This document shows positions 1 through 11,700 of a DNA stretch of 64,000 nt, in pieces. The translations under genes were made by a program, and so were the position numbers. The notes below the pieces were generated by a model. That model saw only the letters and a program-made list of their open reading frames with translations. It was not told where the DNA came from and searched no databases. This stretch comes from Deltaproteobacteria bacterium (lineage in GTDB: Bacteria > Myxococcota > Kuafuiibacteriia > Kuafuiibacteriales > Kuafuiibacteriaceae): NCBI GenBank assembly GCA_020632995.1, contig JACKEN010000024.1, positions 1 through 64,000 of the forward strand, read 5' to 3'. Position 1 is the first letter of the stretch, and every line of letters starts with the position of its first letter.

Positions 1-146
1 GGGTCGTCGTCGGGGACCGCGAGGCTGGAAGGATCACCGGTCTGGGCCGCGCCAGGAACGCTCACCAGGCACAGGAGCGCAAGGAGCGCGCAGGTACCCA
101 GGGCAGGCCACGGCCCGCTGGCGGCGCGACGGCGAAGCCTCGTCAT
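1..146 (-). CDS. Secreted protein, 5' end only
   Basis: The window edge cuts this leftward gene, leaving 48 codons from an ATG at 146. The start of the protein is a clear Sec signal peptide: a basic n-region (RLRRR at residues 4-7 and nearby), a hydrophobic core (ALLALLCLVSV, about residues 20-30) and a small-residue cleavage site around PGAAQ. After that it becomes polar and acidic (PDDD). No convincing ribosome binding site was seen; a GAGG directly abuts the ATG. The mature domain lies outside the window, so the function is unknown. The reading is supported only by the quality of the signal peptide. Confidence 0.6.
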   Translation of the reverse strand, partial: MTRLRRRAASGPWPALGTCALLALLCLVSVPGAAQTGDPSSLAVPDDD

Positions 147-188
147 CCTCGTGGATCCAGGTAGCAGAGGCCGGACAGGCCAGCAACT

Positions 189-263
189 TCACGACCCGGG
201 GGGCTGGACCGCAGCGGTGCACAACAAGGCAGCGCCGGGCAGGCAGACCACAAGGTCCGCCAT
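189..263 (-). pseudogene. Diverged relic of the giant TPR gene's C-terminus
   Basis: A leftward reading from 263 to a stop at 189 gives MADLVVCLPG, followed by a tail ending QPPGS. The authentic C-terminus of the large TPR gene at 947-1033 reads MADLVVWLTR with a tail ending QPAASA. The two DNA stretches share the near-identical block CAGACCAC-(A/G)-AGGTCCGCCATCG and weaker similarity on both sides (about 200-275 versus 960-1050). The two copies flank the Uma2 gene. I infer a duplication or insertion event that left a short tail copy; nothing suggests this fragment is expressed. Confidence 0.45.
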
Positions 264-300
264 CGCCGCACAGCGCACCCGGATCGCCGGGTTCGGGCAC

Positions 301-903
301 TCACTGCTCGTGGCGGAGGGCGGCGCGGTAGGCGCGCACCGCCTGGGTCTGGTTGTCCTCGTCGAGGAAGGTCTCGAGCTGCCGCAGGTCGAGGTCCGGC
401 AACAGGGGGCTCCGCTCGACCGCCTCGAACGCCTCGCCCCGGAGCACGTGGACCTCGATGCGGCCCTTCCGCCAGAACCACACCTCGCCGACGCCGAGCT
501 TCGCGTAGATGTCGAGCTTGTCGAGCCCGCCGTGCGTCCACGCGACCTCGATGGCGAGGTCGGGCACCTCGCCCGGAGGCCCGAGGGTGTAGCACTCGTC
601 GGGCTCCGCGCCGCGCTCGACCGCCGGGTTCTTGAGCGTCCACGACCCGAAGCCGTTGAGGTCGAGCCCGCGCTCCTCGGCATAGGCTTCCACCAGCCGC
701 GCGATGAGCGTCTTGAGGGTTTCATGACTTCGGGACGGCGACATGAGCTCGAGGACCCCCTCCGCGTAGCTGATGCGCGGCACCGAGGCCTCGCCCCGGG
801 CGAGCAGCACCAGCTCGTAGTCCTTGTAGGAGACCCCACGCATGAACACGCGCTGGTCCGCCTCGACGGAGGGGCTCACCTCGACACGCGGCGCGGAGAC
901 CAT
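301..903 (-). CDS. Uma2-family putative endonuclease (DUF820)
   Basis: The protein is about 200 residues, normal for the Uma2 family of restriction-endonuclease-like (PD-(D/E)XK fold) proteins. Visible family signs are SRSHETLKTLIARL near residue 60, GAEPDECYTL near residue 95, the acidic core motif PDLAIEV near residue 110, and DKLDIYAKLGVGEVWFW after it, which carries the usual Lys. Uma2 proteins are common in cyanobacteria and myxobacteria, often in many copies, and their targets are not established. The ATG at 903 was preferred; an in-frame TTG at 939 would add 12 residues. It lies only 43 bp downstream of the end of the giant TPR gene on the same strand, so co-transcription is possible. 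Diverged copies of that gene's tail lie on both sides of it. Confidence 0.85.
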   Translation of the reverse strand: MVSAPRVEVSPSVEADQRVFMRGVSYKDYELVLLARGEASVPRISYAEGVLELMSPSRSHETLKTLIARLVEAYAEERGLDLNGFGSWTLKNPAVERGAEPDECYTLGPPGEVPDLAIEVAWTHGGLDKLDIYAKLGVGEVWFWRKGRIEVHVLRGEAFEAVERSPLLPDLDLRQLETFLDEDNQTQAVRAYRAALRHEQ

Positions 904-946
904 GCGCGGAGTGTACGCCGCGGGTCGCGGGCCGGCCAAGCTCGGG

Positions 947-2044
947 TCAGGCCGAAGCCGCGGGCTGGAACGCCTCGGTACCCACCAGGTCGGCGAACCT
1001 CGTGCGGGTCAGCCAGACCACGAGGTCCGCCATCGGGCCCCATCGGCGCACCGCGGCCACCCGCGCCGCCTCGGTGGAGCGGAGCTCACCCACCGCGCGC
1101 GGCTCCAGGCGGTCCATCGCGGCCAGGGCCGCGGCCAGGTCCCCGGCGCAGGCCAGCCCGAAGCGGTCCGCGGCGCGCAGGAGCACCGCGCGCCACCGGG
1201 CGAGATCCACCTCGGTGGTCTGGCGCAGCTGCGGGGCCAGCTCGGCCAGCCGGGCCCGGGCCTCGGGGCTCAGGCGCTCCGCCATCGGGCCCTCGCCGTG
1301 CTCCGCCGCGTCGGCCAGGCCAGCCAGGTACTCGCCCCGGGCCAGGGCCGGGACCCACTCCGAGAGCAGGAAGCCGGCGTCGGCGAGGAACGCGGCCCGC
1401 GCCACGAGGAAGCGCACCTCCTCGGGGCTGGCCTCCTCCAGGAGGGCCTCACCCACCGCGAGGGTCGGCACCTCGCCCGGCTCCAGCACCACCTGGGCCC
1501 CGCCCTCGGTGTCGACGTACACCGAGAACGCGCCCGGCAAGGCGGCTTGCACCTCGGCCCACACCGGGGCCAGGCGCGGATCCTCGTCCGCCGGCCGCAC
1601 CTCGACCGGGCGCTCGAACCCTGGCGGGAGCTCCGCGCTCAGCGCGCGCCCGCCCAGCTGCAAGGCCTCCGTCAGCGGGGCGTCGTCCGCCACCAGCCAG
1701 CCCCGGGCCTCAGGGCTCAGGGGGGCGACCAGCCGGGGTAGCCGGGTGCCCGGGGCCCGGCCGGACTCGAGCCACGCCCGCACCGCGCAGGGGCCACACA
1801 CCTCCGCTGCGCCCTCGACCGCCTGGGCCAGCGCCCGCACCACGTCGGCCCGGGCGGGATCCTGAGCGAGCAGCTGGCGGTAGACCTCCGCCGCCGCCCC
1901 GCCCTCACCCCGGGCCACCCGCGCCTCGGCCAGGGCCTCGGCCAGGCGCCGCTCCCGCGGGGCATCGCCACCACCGCGCCAGGGCCGCCACCTCGGCGTC
2001 GCCCGGACCCCCGCCGCCCAGCACCTGCCGGGCCGCGTCCGCAC
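947..2044 (-). CDS. C-terminal domain segment of the giant TPR protein
   Basis: An open frame of about 365 codons encodes the end of the large TPR protein whose N-terminal part starts at 14091. It opens with TPR-like helices (EALAEARVARGEGGAAAEVY). It then changes to a non-TPR domain with FSVYVDTEGGAQVVLEPGEV, LAVGEALLEEASPEEVRFLV, and a helical end MADLVVWLTRTRFADLV. The middle block resembles the helix-loop order of M48-type peptidase domains but lacks any HExxH, so a catalytic role is not claimed. The nominal first codons are not a real start; the segment is continuous with the frameshifted region upstream. The long open frame argues that the reading frame was under selection until recently, or that the upstream breaks are sequence errors. 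Confidence 0.6.
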   Translation of the reverse strand: MRTRPGRCWAAGVRATPRWRPWRGGGDAPRERRLAEALAEARVARGEGGAAAEVYRQLLAQDPARADVVRALAQAVEGAAEVCGPCAVRAWLESGRAPGTRLPRLVAPLSPEARGWLVADDAPLTEALQLGGRALSAELPPGFERPVEVRPADEDPRLAPVWAEVQAALPGAFSVYVDTEGGAQVVLEPGEVPTLAVGEALLEEASPEEVRFLVARAAFLADAGFLLSEWVPALARGEYLAGLADAAEHGEGPMAERLSPEARARLAELAPQLRQTTEVDLARWRAVLLRAADRFGLACAGDLAAALAAMDRLEPRAVGELRSTEAARVAAVRRWGPMADLVVWLTRTRFADLVGTEAFQPAASA

Positions 2045-5000
2045 CGCGGCTGCACCAGGCCGCTCCGTTGCCCCGACCGCGGGATCGCCTCCACCACCCG
2101 AGGCGCCCAGGCCGCTCGACCCTCGGGGTGCAGCCTCGCGCCGGCCACGAGCACGCCCCAGGCCTCCTCGGAGCGCCCCTCGGCCAGGAGCGCGCTGCCC
2201 ATGCGCTGCGCTCCGCCTCCGGTGAGTCAGGCAGGGCCTCGACCCCGCCGGCGAGGGTCAGGGGCGGAGCCAGGCCGGCCCGTCTCCGCGCCACCGGTAA
2301 AGCGCACCAGCTGCGCCGCGAGGATCGTCCTGCCGCGCGGGCAGGGGCCTCAGGAGCCCTCGAGGGCGGTGGCCGCGGCGCCCTGACCCCGGAGCCCGTG
2401 GGCCTCGGTCAGGTCAGGGCCGGGTCAACTGGTCCGCCGCCGCGGGGGCAGGTCCGCCGCCTCCTCCTCGAGCGCCTCGACCCACGGCTCCACCAGGCCC
2501 TCGCCCACGCCTCGGACCAGGGCCTCAGGCCTGGCGGCGCAGCGCGCCCTCGAGTTGGCCCAGCGGCCAGGGCCTCGTCGCCCGGCTCCAGCGCCCCCGC
2601 GGCGTCACCCGCCCAAGCGCAGCGCAGGCCGGCCTCCGCCACCTCGGCCAGGGTCCGGGCGTCGAGCACAGGGTCCAGGCTGCGCGCCCACGCCTCCAGG
2701 TGCTGGGGCGTCGGCGCCATCCGGGCCCGCCGGGCCAGGGCCTCCGGGTTCTCGGGGTCCCGGGCGCGCGCCGCGCGTAGGCGGCCAGGCCGCGTCGCGC
2801 TCGCCGAGCGCCTCCGCCACCTGGGCGGTCAGCAGCTCCAGCCGGGGCACCGCCCAGCCGGGGCCACCCAGCTCGAAGAGCCGGGCCGCGGTGGCGTCCG
2901 CGGCGGCCCAGTCCTCGCGCTCGACCTGCACCTCGAGGCGCAAGCCGTGGGCCTCCACGAGGCCCGGATCCAGCCGCACCGCCCGCCCAAGCGCGTCCTC
3001 GGCCGGACCAGGGCCTCGGGCTCGTGGGCCTCCTAGTGCAGGCGACCGACCTCCAGGAGCGCTCGCGCCCGCGCCACCCGGCTCTGGGCAAGCGAGGCGT
3101 GGCGCTCCTCGAGGTCCGCGAGCTCCGACCAGCGCCCGGAGCGGTCCAGCATCGAGCGCTGGGCCCGGTAGGCCTGCTCGTCCTCGACCTCCTCCGGCGC
3201 CGCGCCCTCGAGCGCCTCCTCGGTGGGGCGTCGAGACGTCGGCGTCGGACCGCAGGCCCTCCGCCTCCCAGTGCCGGCCGAGGGGCTCCTCGAGCACCCG
3301 GGCCCGGGCGCGAACGAGCCGCGCCTTCACCGCAGGGTCCTCCGCCCCGCCCACCGCGGCGGCCAACAGGACCTCCACCTTCTCCGCGCTCAGCCCTCGC
3401 GGGCCCGGGTCACGATCAGGTCCAGCGCCGCCGGGTCGGGATCCAGCTCCAGGAGCCGCGCCCACCCGAGCTCCGCGTCCGCCGCCGCGGCGCGAGGCCC
3501 GCGCCTGCGCCCTCAGGAAGCTGGCCGCCGCCACCCGCCGCCCTGCGCGAGCGCCGCCTCGGCGCCCGCTCGGGCGTGGGCCTCGGCCCGCCGCGCGTCC
3601 CCGAGGGACTCCGCGATGTGGAGCGCCGCCCGCCGCAGCCCCAGATCGCCAGGCGCCTTGCGGCACCGAGGCCTCCACCGCCGCCGCCGCGCCGCCTCGG
3701 TCCTCGAAGCGCCTCGAGGCGCACGTGCCGGCCCGGGCGAAGCCGCCGCGGCCCGGGGCCCTCGCGGACCCCGCCACCCGCACCCAGAGCCGGGCCAGCG
3801 ACGCGGGATCACCCCGCGCCTGGTAGTGCCGGTCCAGCGCCTCGGCGAGCGGGGTCACCGGGAGCCCGTGCTCGAGCGAGAGCTCCACCGCCTTCCTCCA
3901 GGCACACCGCGGCCCCGCCGGCCCCGGTGCCCAGGCTCCGGGCCCGCGCCACCAGGGCGGCCCGGCGGGCCTCGGGATCGGGCTCCACCGTGGCGAGCCG
4001 CGCCAGGGCGTCCTGCTCGGTGTCCGCCTCACCCAGCCCGCGGGCGAGCCGCGCCAGGGCCAGCAACACCTCCGGCCGCGGGTCGCTCGCCGCCGCCTCC
4101 TCGAGGAGCTCGAACGCCTCCCGCGGCCGCGACAGCTGCACCTCCAACAGGCGCGCCCGCGACAACAGCACGGTGCGCCGGGCCTCGCCGGTGAGGTTCT
4201 CGGCCTCGAGCCGACGTGCAAGCAGGCTTGCGAGCGGCCCCCACCTCTCGGCCGCGTAGAGCAGGTCCTCGAGCCGCGCGGCCTCCGCCGCGTTGGAGGG
4301 GTCCGCCTCGTACGCGGCCACGAGCGGGCCGTAGGCCGCGTCGGGGCGCCCGATCGCCTCCCAGATCCCCGCCGCGTGCCGCAGGCGCGCCGCGCGCTCC
4401 GACGGCACGAGCACCCGGGCCGCCCGCCGCACCTCGAGCTCGGCCAGGGCGGGCGAGGGCCCCGCGGCCTCCACCGCCGCGTCCACGTCGGCCTCCGGGA
4501 CCGCCTCGGGGGCGAGCTGGTGGGCCTGCACCAGCGCGTCCACCGCCTGGTGGAGCTGGCCCGCCGCGCGCTGCGCCGCGCTGAGCAGCACCAGCACCTG
4601 GGCCCGGTCCTCGTCCGCCTCCGCCGTCTCCAACAGGGCCGCGGCCCGGCCGAGGGCCTCGACCGCGTCCTCCGCCGCCCCGCGATCCAACAGGAGCGCC
4701 CCGAGGGCGCGCTCCGCCTCGGCCCGGTCGGCCGGGTCCACCTCGTCCGCGTCTCGGATCGCCTCGACCACCCCGCGCAGGGTGAACTCCGCCGCGTCGA
4801 GGTCCCCCGACTCCCGCTCCGCCCCCGCCAACAGCAGGAGCACCCGCCACTGGGCGAGGCCCGCGGGCAGGGACTGGGCGTAGAGCCGCAGGGCCGCCAT
4901 CCGGATCGCCGGCGTATCGATGCGCTCGGCCAGGCTGGCGAGGTCCAAGAGCGGCGCGTCGAAGAGGGTCCGCTCGACCAGCTGCCCGCCCGCCGCGGGC

Positions 5001-5795
5001 AGGGGCGCGATCTCGTCCGGGATGGGGGTGCCGGGGGCGCTGAGCCAGCCCTCCACCATCCCGAGGGCCGAGGTCAGGGCCCGGCGGGCCCCCGCCGGGT
5101 CGTCCAGGCGCTCCACCCGGATCCGGGCCGCCGCGAGCAGGGTCCTGAGGCCCTCGCCCGGCGCCAGGTCCTCCGCCACCCGCTGCAGGAAGCTCGCGAG
5201 CGCCTCGAAGCGCCGGTGCCGGGCCAGGAGGTTCCGCAAGCGCTCTTGCAGGAGCGCGGAGCCGGTGTGGTGCTCGATCTCCGCCCGCAGCACGTCCGCC
5301 GCCTCGTCCACCCGGCCGAGGGCCTCCAGGACGTCGGCCCGGGCCCGCTGCAGGGCGCCGCGCTCGGGGTCGTCGGGCCCCAGCGTGGCCGAGACCTCCT
5401 CCGCCAGGGCCAGGGCCTCGTCGTGGACCCCGGCCCGCGCCAGGGCCTCGACCGCCGCCCGACCCGAGGTGGGGGCGGGATCCGCGCGGTAGGCCTCCAC
5501 GTAGAGTCGGGCCGCCTTGACCCGGTCCTCCAGGCGGCGCTCCGCCACCTCGGCCCGCGCGAGGAGCAGCCGCGCCCGCTCCACCGGCTCCTTGCCGGCG
5601 GCGCGCGCCCGCAGCTCCGCGTCCACCTCGGACCAGCGCCCCCGCGCCGACAGGAACGCCACGAAGCGGTCCGCCAGGCCCTCGTCGCCCGGGGCGAGCG
5701 CGCGCGCGCGCCGGTAGAGCGCCTCGGCCTGGGAGGGCACGTCCAGGCGCTCCGCCGCCAACGTCGCCGCCTCTTCGAGGCGCCGGGCCTGGGCC
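2045..5795 (-). pseudogene. Frameshifted 3' third of the giant TPR gene
   Basis: TPR coding continues from 5795 leftward but jumps between the three frames. The first break is near 5795, where ESVEDAPDP must be joined to AQARRLEEAATLAAERL. The frame then stays open to about 3910, where VARARSLGTGAGGA must be joined to WRKAVELSLEHGLPVTPL. Further breaks lie near 3665, 3535, 3490, 3395, 3225 and 3030. Between breaks, helical-repeat protein is still recognisable, for example LRRAALHIAESLGDARRAEA and LVRARARVLEEPLGRHWEAE. The breaks are densest at about 2.0-3.9 kb. Either the gene is decaying by small indels or this stretch contains sequencing or assembly indels; the sequence alone cannot decide. 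Real-frame codon use stays strongly GC3-biased, which favours recent or artefactual breaks. Confidence 0.6.
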
Positions 5796-8700
5796 GCGGG
5801 TCGGGGGCGTCCTCGACCGACTCGAGGAGCGCGGACAGGAGCCGCCGCGGGTCGTCTTCGCTCCGGGCGAGGCGCACCAGGGCGTCCCGGGCCGCCACCG
5901 CCCGGTCCCCCGCCCCGACCTCGCGCAGCACGGTGCCCCACGCGGCCCGCGCCGCGTCGAGGTCGCCCGACGCCTCGGCCCTGGCGGCGGCCAGCGCAAA
6001 CAGGCGCCGCGCCGCGGGGCCGGTGCGGAGGCGCTCGGCCAGGGCCATCAGGCGCCGCGCCGCGCGATCGTCGGGCTGGGTGTCGGCGTCCGCCACCACC
6101 CACGCCACCAGCGGGTGCTCCTCCGGGGTGTCGCGGTGGATGCCCGCCTCGACCGCGGTGCGGGCCTCGTCCGCCCGGTCGAGCCCCACCAGGAGCTCGG
6201 CCAGGGTCAGCCGCAGCTCGGCCGGGGCCCGGGGCTCCAGGGACAGGGCCCGGGTGAGCAGGTTCACTTGCGCTTCGGTGAGCTCGAGCGCGGCCAGGTG
6301 GCGACAGGCGGTCTGGGCCACCTCCGCCGCGCGCCCCGCCGGTGCAAGCCCGATTGCGCGCTCGGCCAGCGCCTCGGCCTGCCCGGCCTCGCCCGCCTCC
6401 GCCGCCATCTCGAGCGCCCGGAGCACCCGCAAGAGGCGCGCCTCGGGGTCGCCGCCGTCGTCCACGTCGGCCCAGGTCTGCAGCTGCTGGATCACCGAGC
6501 CGAGGTCGCCGCTCTGCTCGGCCAGGCGCAGGAGCGAGGCGTGGGCCGGCCCGTGGCTCGGATCGAGGTCCAGCGCCCGCCGCAGGGCGGACTCCGCGCC
6601 GTCGCGGTCGTCCAGCCAGGCCCGCAGCTCGCTCAGGCCCACCCAGGCCTCGGGCGCGCCCTCCGCCTCGGCCACGTGGGCGGCGTGGGCCTCGGCCCGC
6701 CGCCAGTCCCCCATCTCCTCGTACAGGCCCTGCAGGCGCTTGCGGATCCGGAGCCCGGTCTCAGCACTCTCCAGCCTCGCCAAGGCGGCCTCGAGCGGCT
6801 CCGCGATGTGGGCGGACTCCGCCCCCATCACCTCACGCACCGCCGACAGCTCCTCGAGCCAGCGGGCGCCGTCGAGCGCCTCGGGCTCCGGGCCGCCGGT
6901 GGTGAGGACCTCCAGGGCCTGCCCGCGCAGCTCCAGGTCGGCGAGGTCGAGCGCGTCGAGATCGCGGGAGATCAGGTCGTCGGCCAACAGGCGCGCCGCC
7001 GCCCGCCGGTGGGCGAGGGGCACCGCCGCGTCGCCCACCAGGGGCTCCACCAGGGCGCGCGCCTCCGCGGGGCGCTCGAGGAGCGCGAGCAAGGCCGCTT
7101 GCTCCATCGCGAGCGCCGCCCGGTCCTCGGGGGCCTCGGCGTGGGCCAGCGCGTCGCCGAGCGCGGCCAGCAGCGCCCCCTCGTCGTCGCGCTCCCGCAC
7201 CAGGTCCACCATGGCCATGCGGCTCTGCAGGCTGCCCTGCGCGTCCCCCAGGGCGTCCCAGGCCGCCTTGGCCCGCTCCAGGGCCTCGGCCCGGCGCGAC
7301 CAGTCGTCGTCGCCCGGGAGGCGGACCCCGGCCCGCATCTGGTAGGCCTCGGCCGCCGACGCGCCTTGCAGGTTCTCCTGCACCGCGTCCAGGGCCGCGA
7401 TCATATGCGCCGGCTCTCCGTCGGCCAGCATGCTCGCCCGGCGCAGGAACGCCTCGGGCCCGAGGCGCTCGAGGGCGTCGGGGAGGCGATCCGCCGCCCA
7501 CAGGATGCTCTCGAGCTCCGCCCGGGCCAGCCCGTGCTCGGGGTCCTCGGCCAGCGCGGCCAACAGGTCGGCCTCCGCCGCCGCCGCCCCGCCGCGATCC
7601 TTCTCGAGCGCCGCCACCAGGACCAGGGTGTCGGCCCGGGCGTTGCCCTCGCGCCGCGCCGCCAGCACCCTGAGGGCCGCGATCTCGCGGTCGACGTCCC
7701 CCGCGGTGGACGCGTCGGTGGCCACCTGGGCCACCAGGCTCAGGTCCACGTCGGCCAGGTCGTGCAAGCGGTCCTGCCGCACGAGGAGCTCGGTGAGCTC
7801 GTGCCGGGCCTCGGGCTGCTCGGGGTCGAGGGCCAGGGCCTGGCGGAGGGCGTGCTCCGCCGCCTCCTCGTCCTGCTCCGACAGGTGCAGGGCCGCCGCC
7901 TCCGCGAACAAGCGCACCCGCTCCGGGGCCGCGGCGGGGTCGGCCTCGAGCACCGCGGCGAGGGCCAGGGTGGCGGGCAAGAGCTGCGCGGCCTGATCCA
8001 GGCGCTTGAGGCCCCGGACCGTCTCCCGCAGGGCCTCGGGCGAGACCCGGGTGCCGATCTCCTTGAAGCGCCCCTCGCTCTCGAGGTGGGCGCGCAGGCC
8101 TTCCTGCGCGGGCGCGAAGTCGGGCGCCGCCTCGAGCGCGGCCTGGTAGAGCCCCTCCGCGTCGCGCGGGACGTCGCCCGCGGCGCCGCGCTCGAGGTCG
8201 GTGAAGCCGACCAGCTCCACCAGCAGCTCCGCCTTGGCCGGACCGCGCTCGGCCCGGGCCCGCTCCTCGATGATCGCCGCCACCATGGCGCGATCGCCGG
8301 CCGCCCGGGCCGCGGTCTGGTGCGGCAGGAGGGCCTGCACGCCGGCGAGGGCCACCAGCTCCGGCCACCGCTCCTGCTCGGCCAGCAGGGCCGCCTTCCT
8401 CGCCCGAGCGTCGGGGTGGTCGGGGGCGACCGCGAGGATCCGGCCCAGCGCCGCCTCCACCCGCTCCTCCGCCTCGGTCGACCCGAGCTCACCCGCCGCC
8501 GCCGCCTCGTCCAGGATCCGGATCCGCTCGAAGTGCAGGTCGATCTGCTCCTGGTTGGACTCCGCGTGCTCCGCCCGGCGGGCGAGCACCTCGACCAGCG
8601 CCGCGCGATCGCCCACCCGCCGCAGCAGGTTGCCGAGGCGCGACAGCGCCGCGCCCCGCGACGAGGGCGACTCCGCCGCCGCCTCCAGGGCCTCCCGCTG

Positions 8701-11700
8701 CCGCGCGGTCTCGTCGTCCGGGCCCACCTCGAGGGCGTCGGCCACGTGGAGCCACAGGCGCCCCCGGGCCCCCTCGTCGGACTGCTCCGCAAGCGCGCTT
8801 GCCGCCGCGAAGGCCCGCTCCCGATCCCGGCTCCCCTGCTCGAGGAGGCCGTCCATCACCGCCCGGAGGGCGTCCCGCCCCACGTCGCGCCCCACCTCGG
8901 TGAAGCGGTCCTGCGACGACAGCAGCTCCGACAGCCCGCGGCGCGCCGCTACGCAGTGCGGGTCGGCGGCCAGCGCGGCCCGGTACTCGGCCTCGGCCGC
9001 CTGCCCATCGCCGAGGCGCCACTCGAGCGCCTCGCCGAGCTCGGCCAGGGTCTGGGCCCGCTCCCGATCGGTCTCGAAGTGCTCGGCCTTCCGGCGCAGG
9101 ACGTCGCAGTACAGGTCGAAGCGCTCCTGGCGCTCGAACAGCCGCATGAGGCGCTCCATCGCCTCGGCCCGGTGCGGCCGGGGCGCGGTCTGGACCACCT
9201 TCTCGAGGATGTGCACGCCCTCGTCGTCCGCCCCCTGGCCCTCGTAGGTCCGCGCGAGGCGGAGCTGCACGTCGGCCCGCTCCGAGCTGCCCTCGGGGAG
9301 CACCGGCCACAAGGCCTCCGCCGCCGCGATGATGCGCTTGGCGGGCTCCTTGTCGGTGAAGCTCTCGAAGACCTCGACCAGCGCCTCGACCCCGAGGCTC
9401 TCGGCCAGGTCGCCGAAGCGATCGACCGCGACGTAGAACTGCGAGAGGGCCCGCCGGGCCTCGAGGTGCTCGGGGTCGGTGGCGAGCGCGGTGAGGTACT
9501 CCCGCTCCGCGCCCTCGCCGTCGCCCAGGCGCCACTCCAGCACCTCGCCCGCCCGCACCCGCAGCTGGGCGCGCTCCGCCGCGCTCTCGGTCTCGTCGAC
9601 CAGGGCCAACAGGTACCGGGCGTGGGACGGCCAGTCCTCGAGGCGCTCGGTGAGGTCCAGCCCCGCCCGCAGCACCGCGGGCACCAGGTCATCGCCGTGC
9701 TCGATGCCGTAGGCCTCGTGGCTGGGCCGGGGCAGCGCCTCCAGCACCCGCTCGAGGCCGGCCTCGTCGAGCTCCTGCAAGCCATCCTGCGCCGACACCA
9801 GCTCCATGTAGGCGGCCACGTCGTCGCCGAGCGCCCCGCGCAACAGGTGCGCGCGCCGCAGGTTCACCGCCACCTTGGCCGGCCCCTCGGGCAGGCGCTC
9901 CACCAAGCGGCCGAGGGCCGACAGCTCCTCGTCCGAGCGCTCCAGCGCACGGATGTACCGGATCTCGGCCTCCACCGGCCGCAGGTCCGACGGCGCCGCG
10001 GTGGCGGCCCGGCGCACCAGGCCCAGGGCGCGCTCGAGCGCCTCGAGCGGGGCGTCGGCCACGTGGTGGGGCGGCGCCACCAGCTCCGCCGCCTCCAGCC
10101 AGCGCGCCGCGGCCTGCTCGCCGTCCGCCGACTGCGCGGCCTCCTCGGCCAACGCCTCGGCCAACGCGTCGGTGCGCCCCTCGGCCCGGAGCAGGTCGAT
10201 GCGCAGGGCCCGCGCCTCGGGCAGGGTCGGGTCGGCGCGGACCGCGGCCTGGGCCCGCGACAATGCCATGGAGCGATCGCGCAGCCGGCCCGCGTAGACC
10301 TCGGCCGCCCGGTGCAACAGGCGCGCCCGGTCCACCGAGGTGGGGGCGCGCTCCGCCCACGCCGACAGCACCGCCGCCTGCTCCGCGTACAGGCCCATGC
10401 GCTCGAGCGCCCCGGTGAGGCGCGCGTCCACGTAGTCCGCGATCTCGGAGTCCGGCGGCGCGAGGTCGTGGGCGCGCCGCAACGCAACCAGGCCTGCGCG
10501 GTCCTGGCCCGGGGTGGCCAGGTGCAGATCGGCCTTCTCGAGGAGGAGCCGGGCCGCGTCGTCGGGCCCCGCCCCCTCCGCCTGGCGCCCCAGCACCTCG
10601 GAGAGGAGCTCGTGGTCGGCCACGGTGCGGGCGTGGGCCTCGAGCCGGGTCAGGGCCGGCGGCAGCCAGCGCGCGCCGGACTCCGCCGCGCCGAGCACCA
10701 CGCGGTCGTGGACACGGGCGGTGTCGAGGTCGCCGGTGGTGGCGCAGGCCTCCGCCGCCTGGCCGTGCAGGGCCACCGCGGCGGGCGCGCCGTCGGCCTC
10801 GGTCACCAGGCGCGCGGCCTGCCCGAAGGCCCACGCCGCGCGGTCCGCCTGGCCGGCCCGGGTGCACAGCGCGCCCAGGCGCTCCAGCATCGGCGGGGAC
10901 ACCGCGAGCAGGGTGTCGGCCCCCTCCAGGATCTCGATCGCGTCGTCGAGGCGCCCCGCCGCCTCGAAGCGGGCCGACGCCTCGACCCGCAGCGCCTCGC
11001 CCTCGGCCCCGCCGGTGCGGACCGCGCGCAGGGCGAGGGCCCGCGCCTGCCGGGTGGGGTCGGGATCCCGGGCCGCGACGGTGTCCAGCACGTCGAGCGC
11101 GGCCTCGGCGTGGTGGGGCTCCACCCCGCCCGCGTCGGCGAGGGCGAGCACCGCGCGCACCTCGGCCTCGGCGTCCTCGTCCGCCTCCATCCGCGCGAAC
11201 AGGCGCGCAGCCTCCAGGCGCCACCCCGCCCGCTCCGCCGCGGGGGCTTGCTCCTGCTGCCCGCGCGCCCTCATCAGCTTCGCGAGCCGGGCGTGGTCCT
11301 CGAGCGCCTCCAGTTCCCGCGCCAGCCGGTCCGCGAGGCGCCGACCGCGATCACTCTGGGGATCCGCGGCCTCGTAGGCCGCCTCCAGCGCCTCCACCAC
11401 CGCGGCGCGGTCGCCCGAGATCTCCTCCACGCTCGCGAGGTCGACGTAGGCCGACAGCCGGGCCTCCGCCGGCTCCCGCGCGAGCAGGCGCAGGCGGTCC
11501 TCCACCAGGTTCCTGGCCCGAGCCGCGTCGCCCGCCTTCAAGGCAAGCGAGGTCGCGAACGGGAGCAGGACCAGGTCGTCGGGGGTCTCGTGCAGGGCTT
11601 CCTGCATCGACGCCCAGGCCTCGCCCTCCTCGCCCCGGTTGAAGAGGATCCGGGCCCGCTCCGCGAAGAGCGCCGCCCGGGCCAGCGGGCCCTCCTCGAG

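Noticed and set aside
1270..1830. M48-type peptidase domain at the TPR protein C-terminus
   Set aside because: The helix order is suggestive, but there is no HExxH or other zinc ligand set, so no peptidase is called.
151..3036. A long + strand frame at the left end
   Set aside because: Runs antisense through the Uma2 gene and the TPR tail; composition is Pro/Arg/Gly-rich, as in other shadows.
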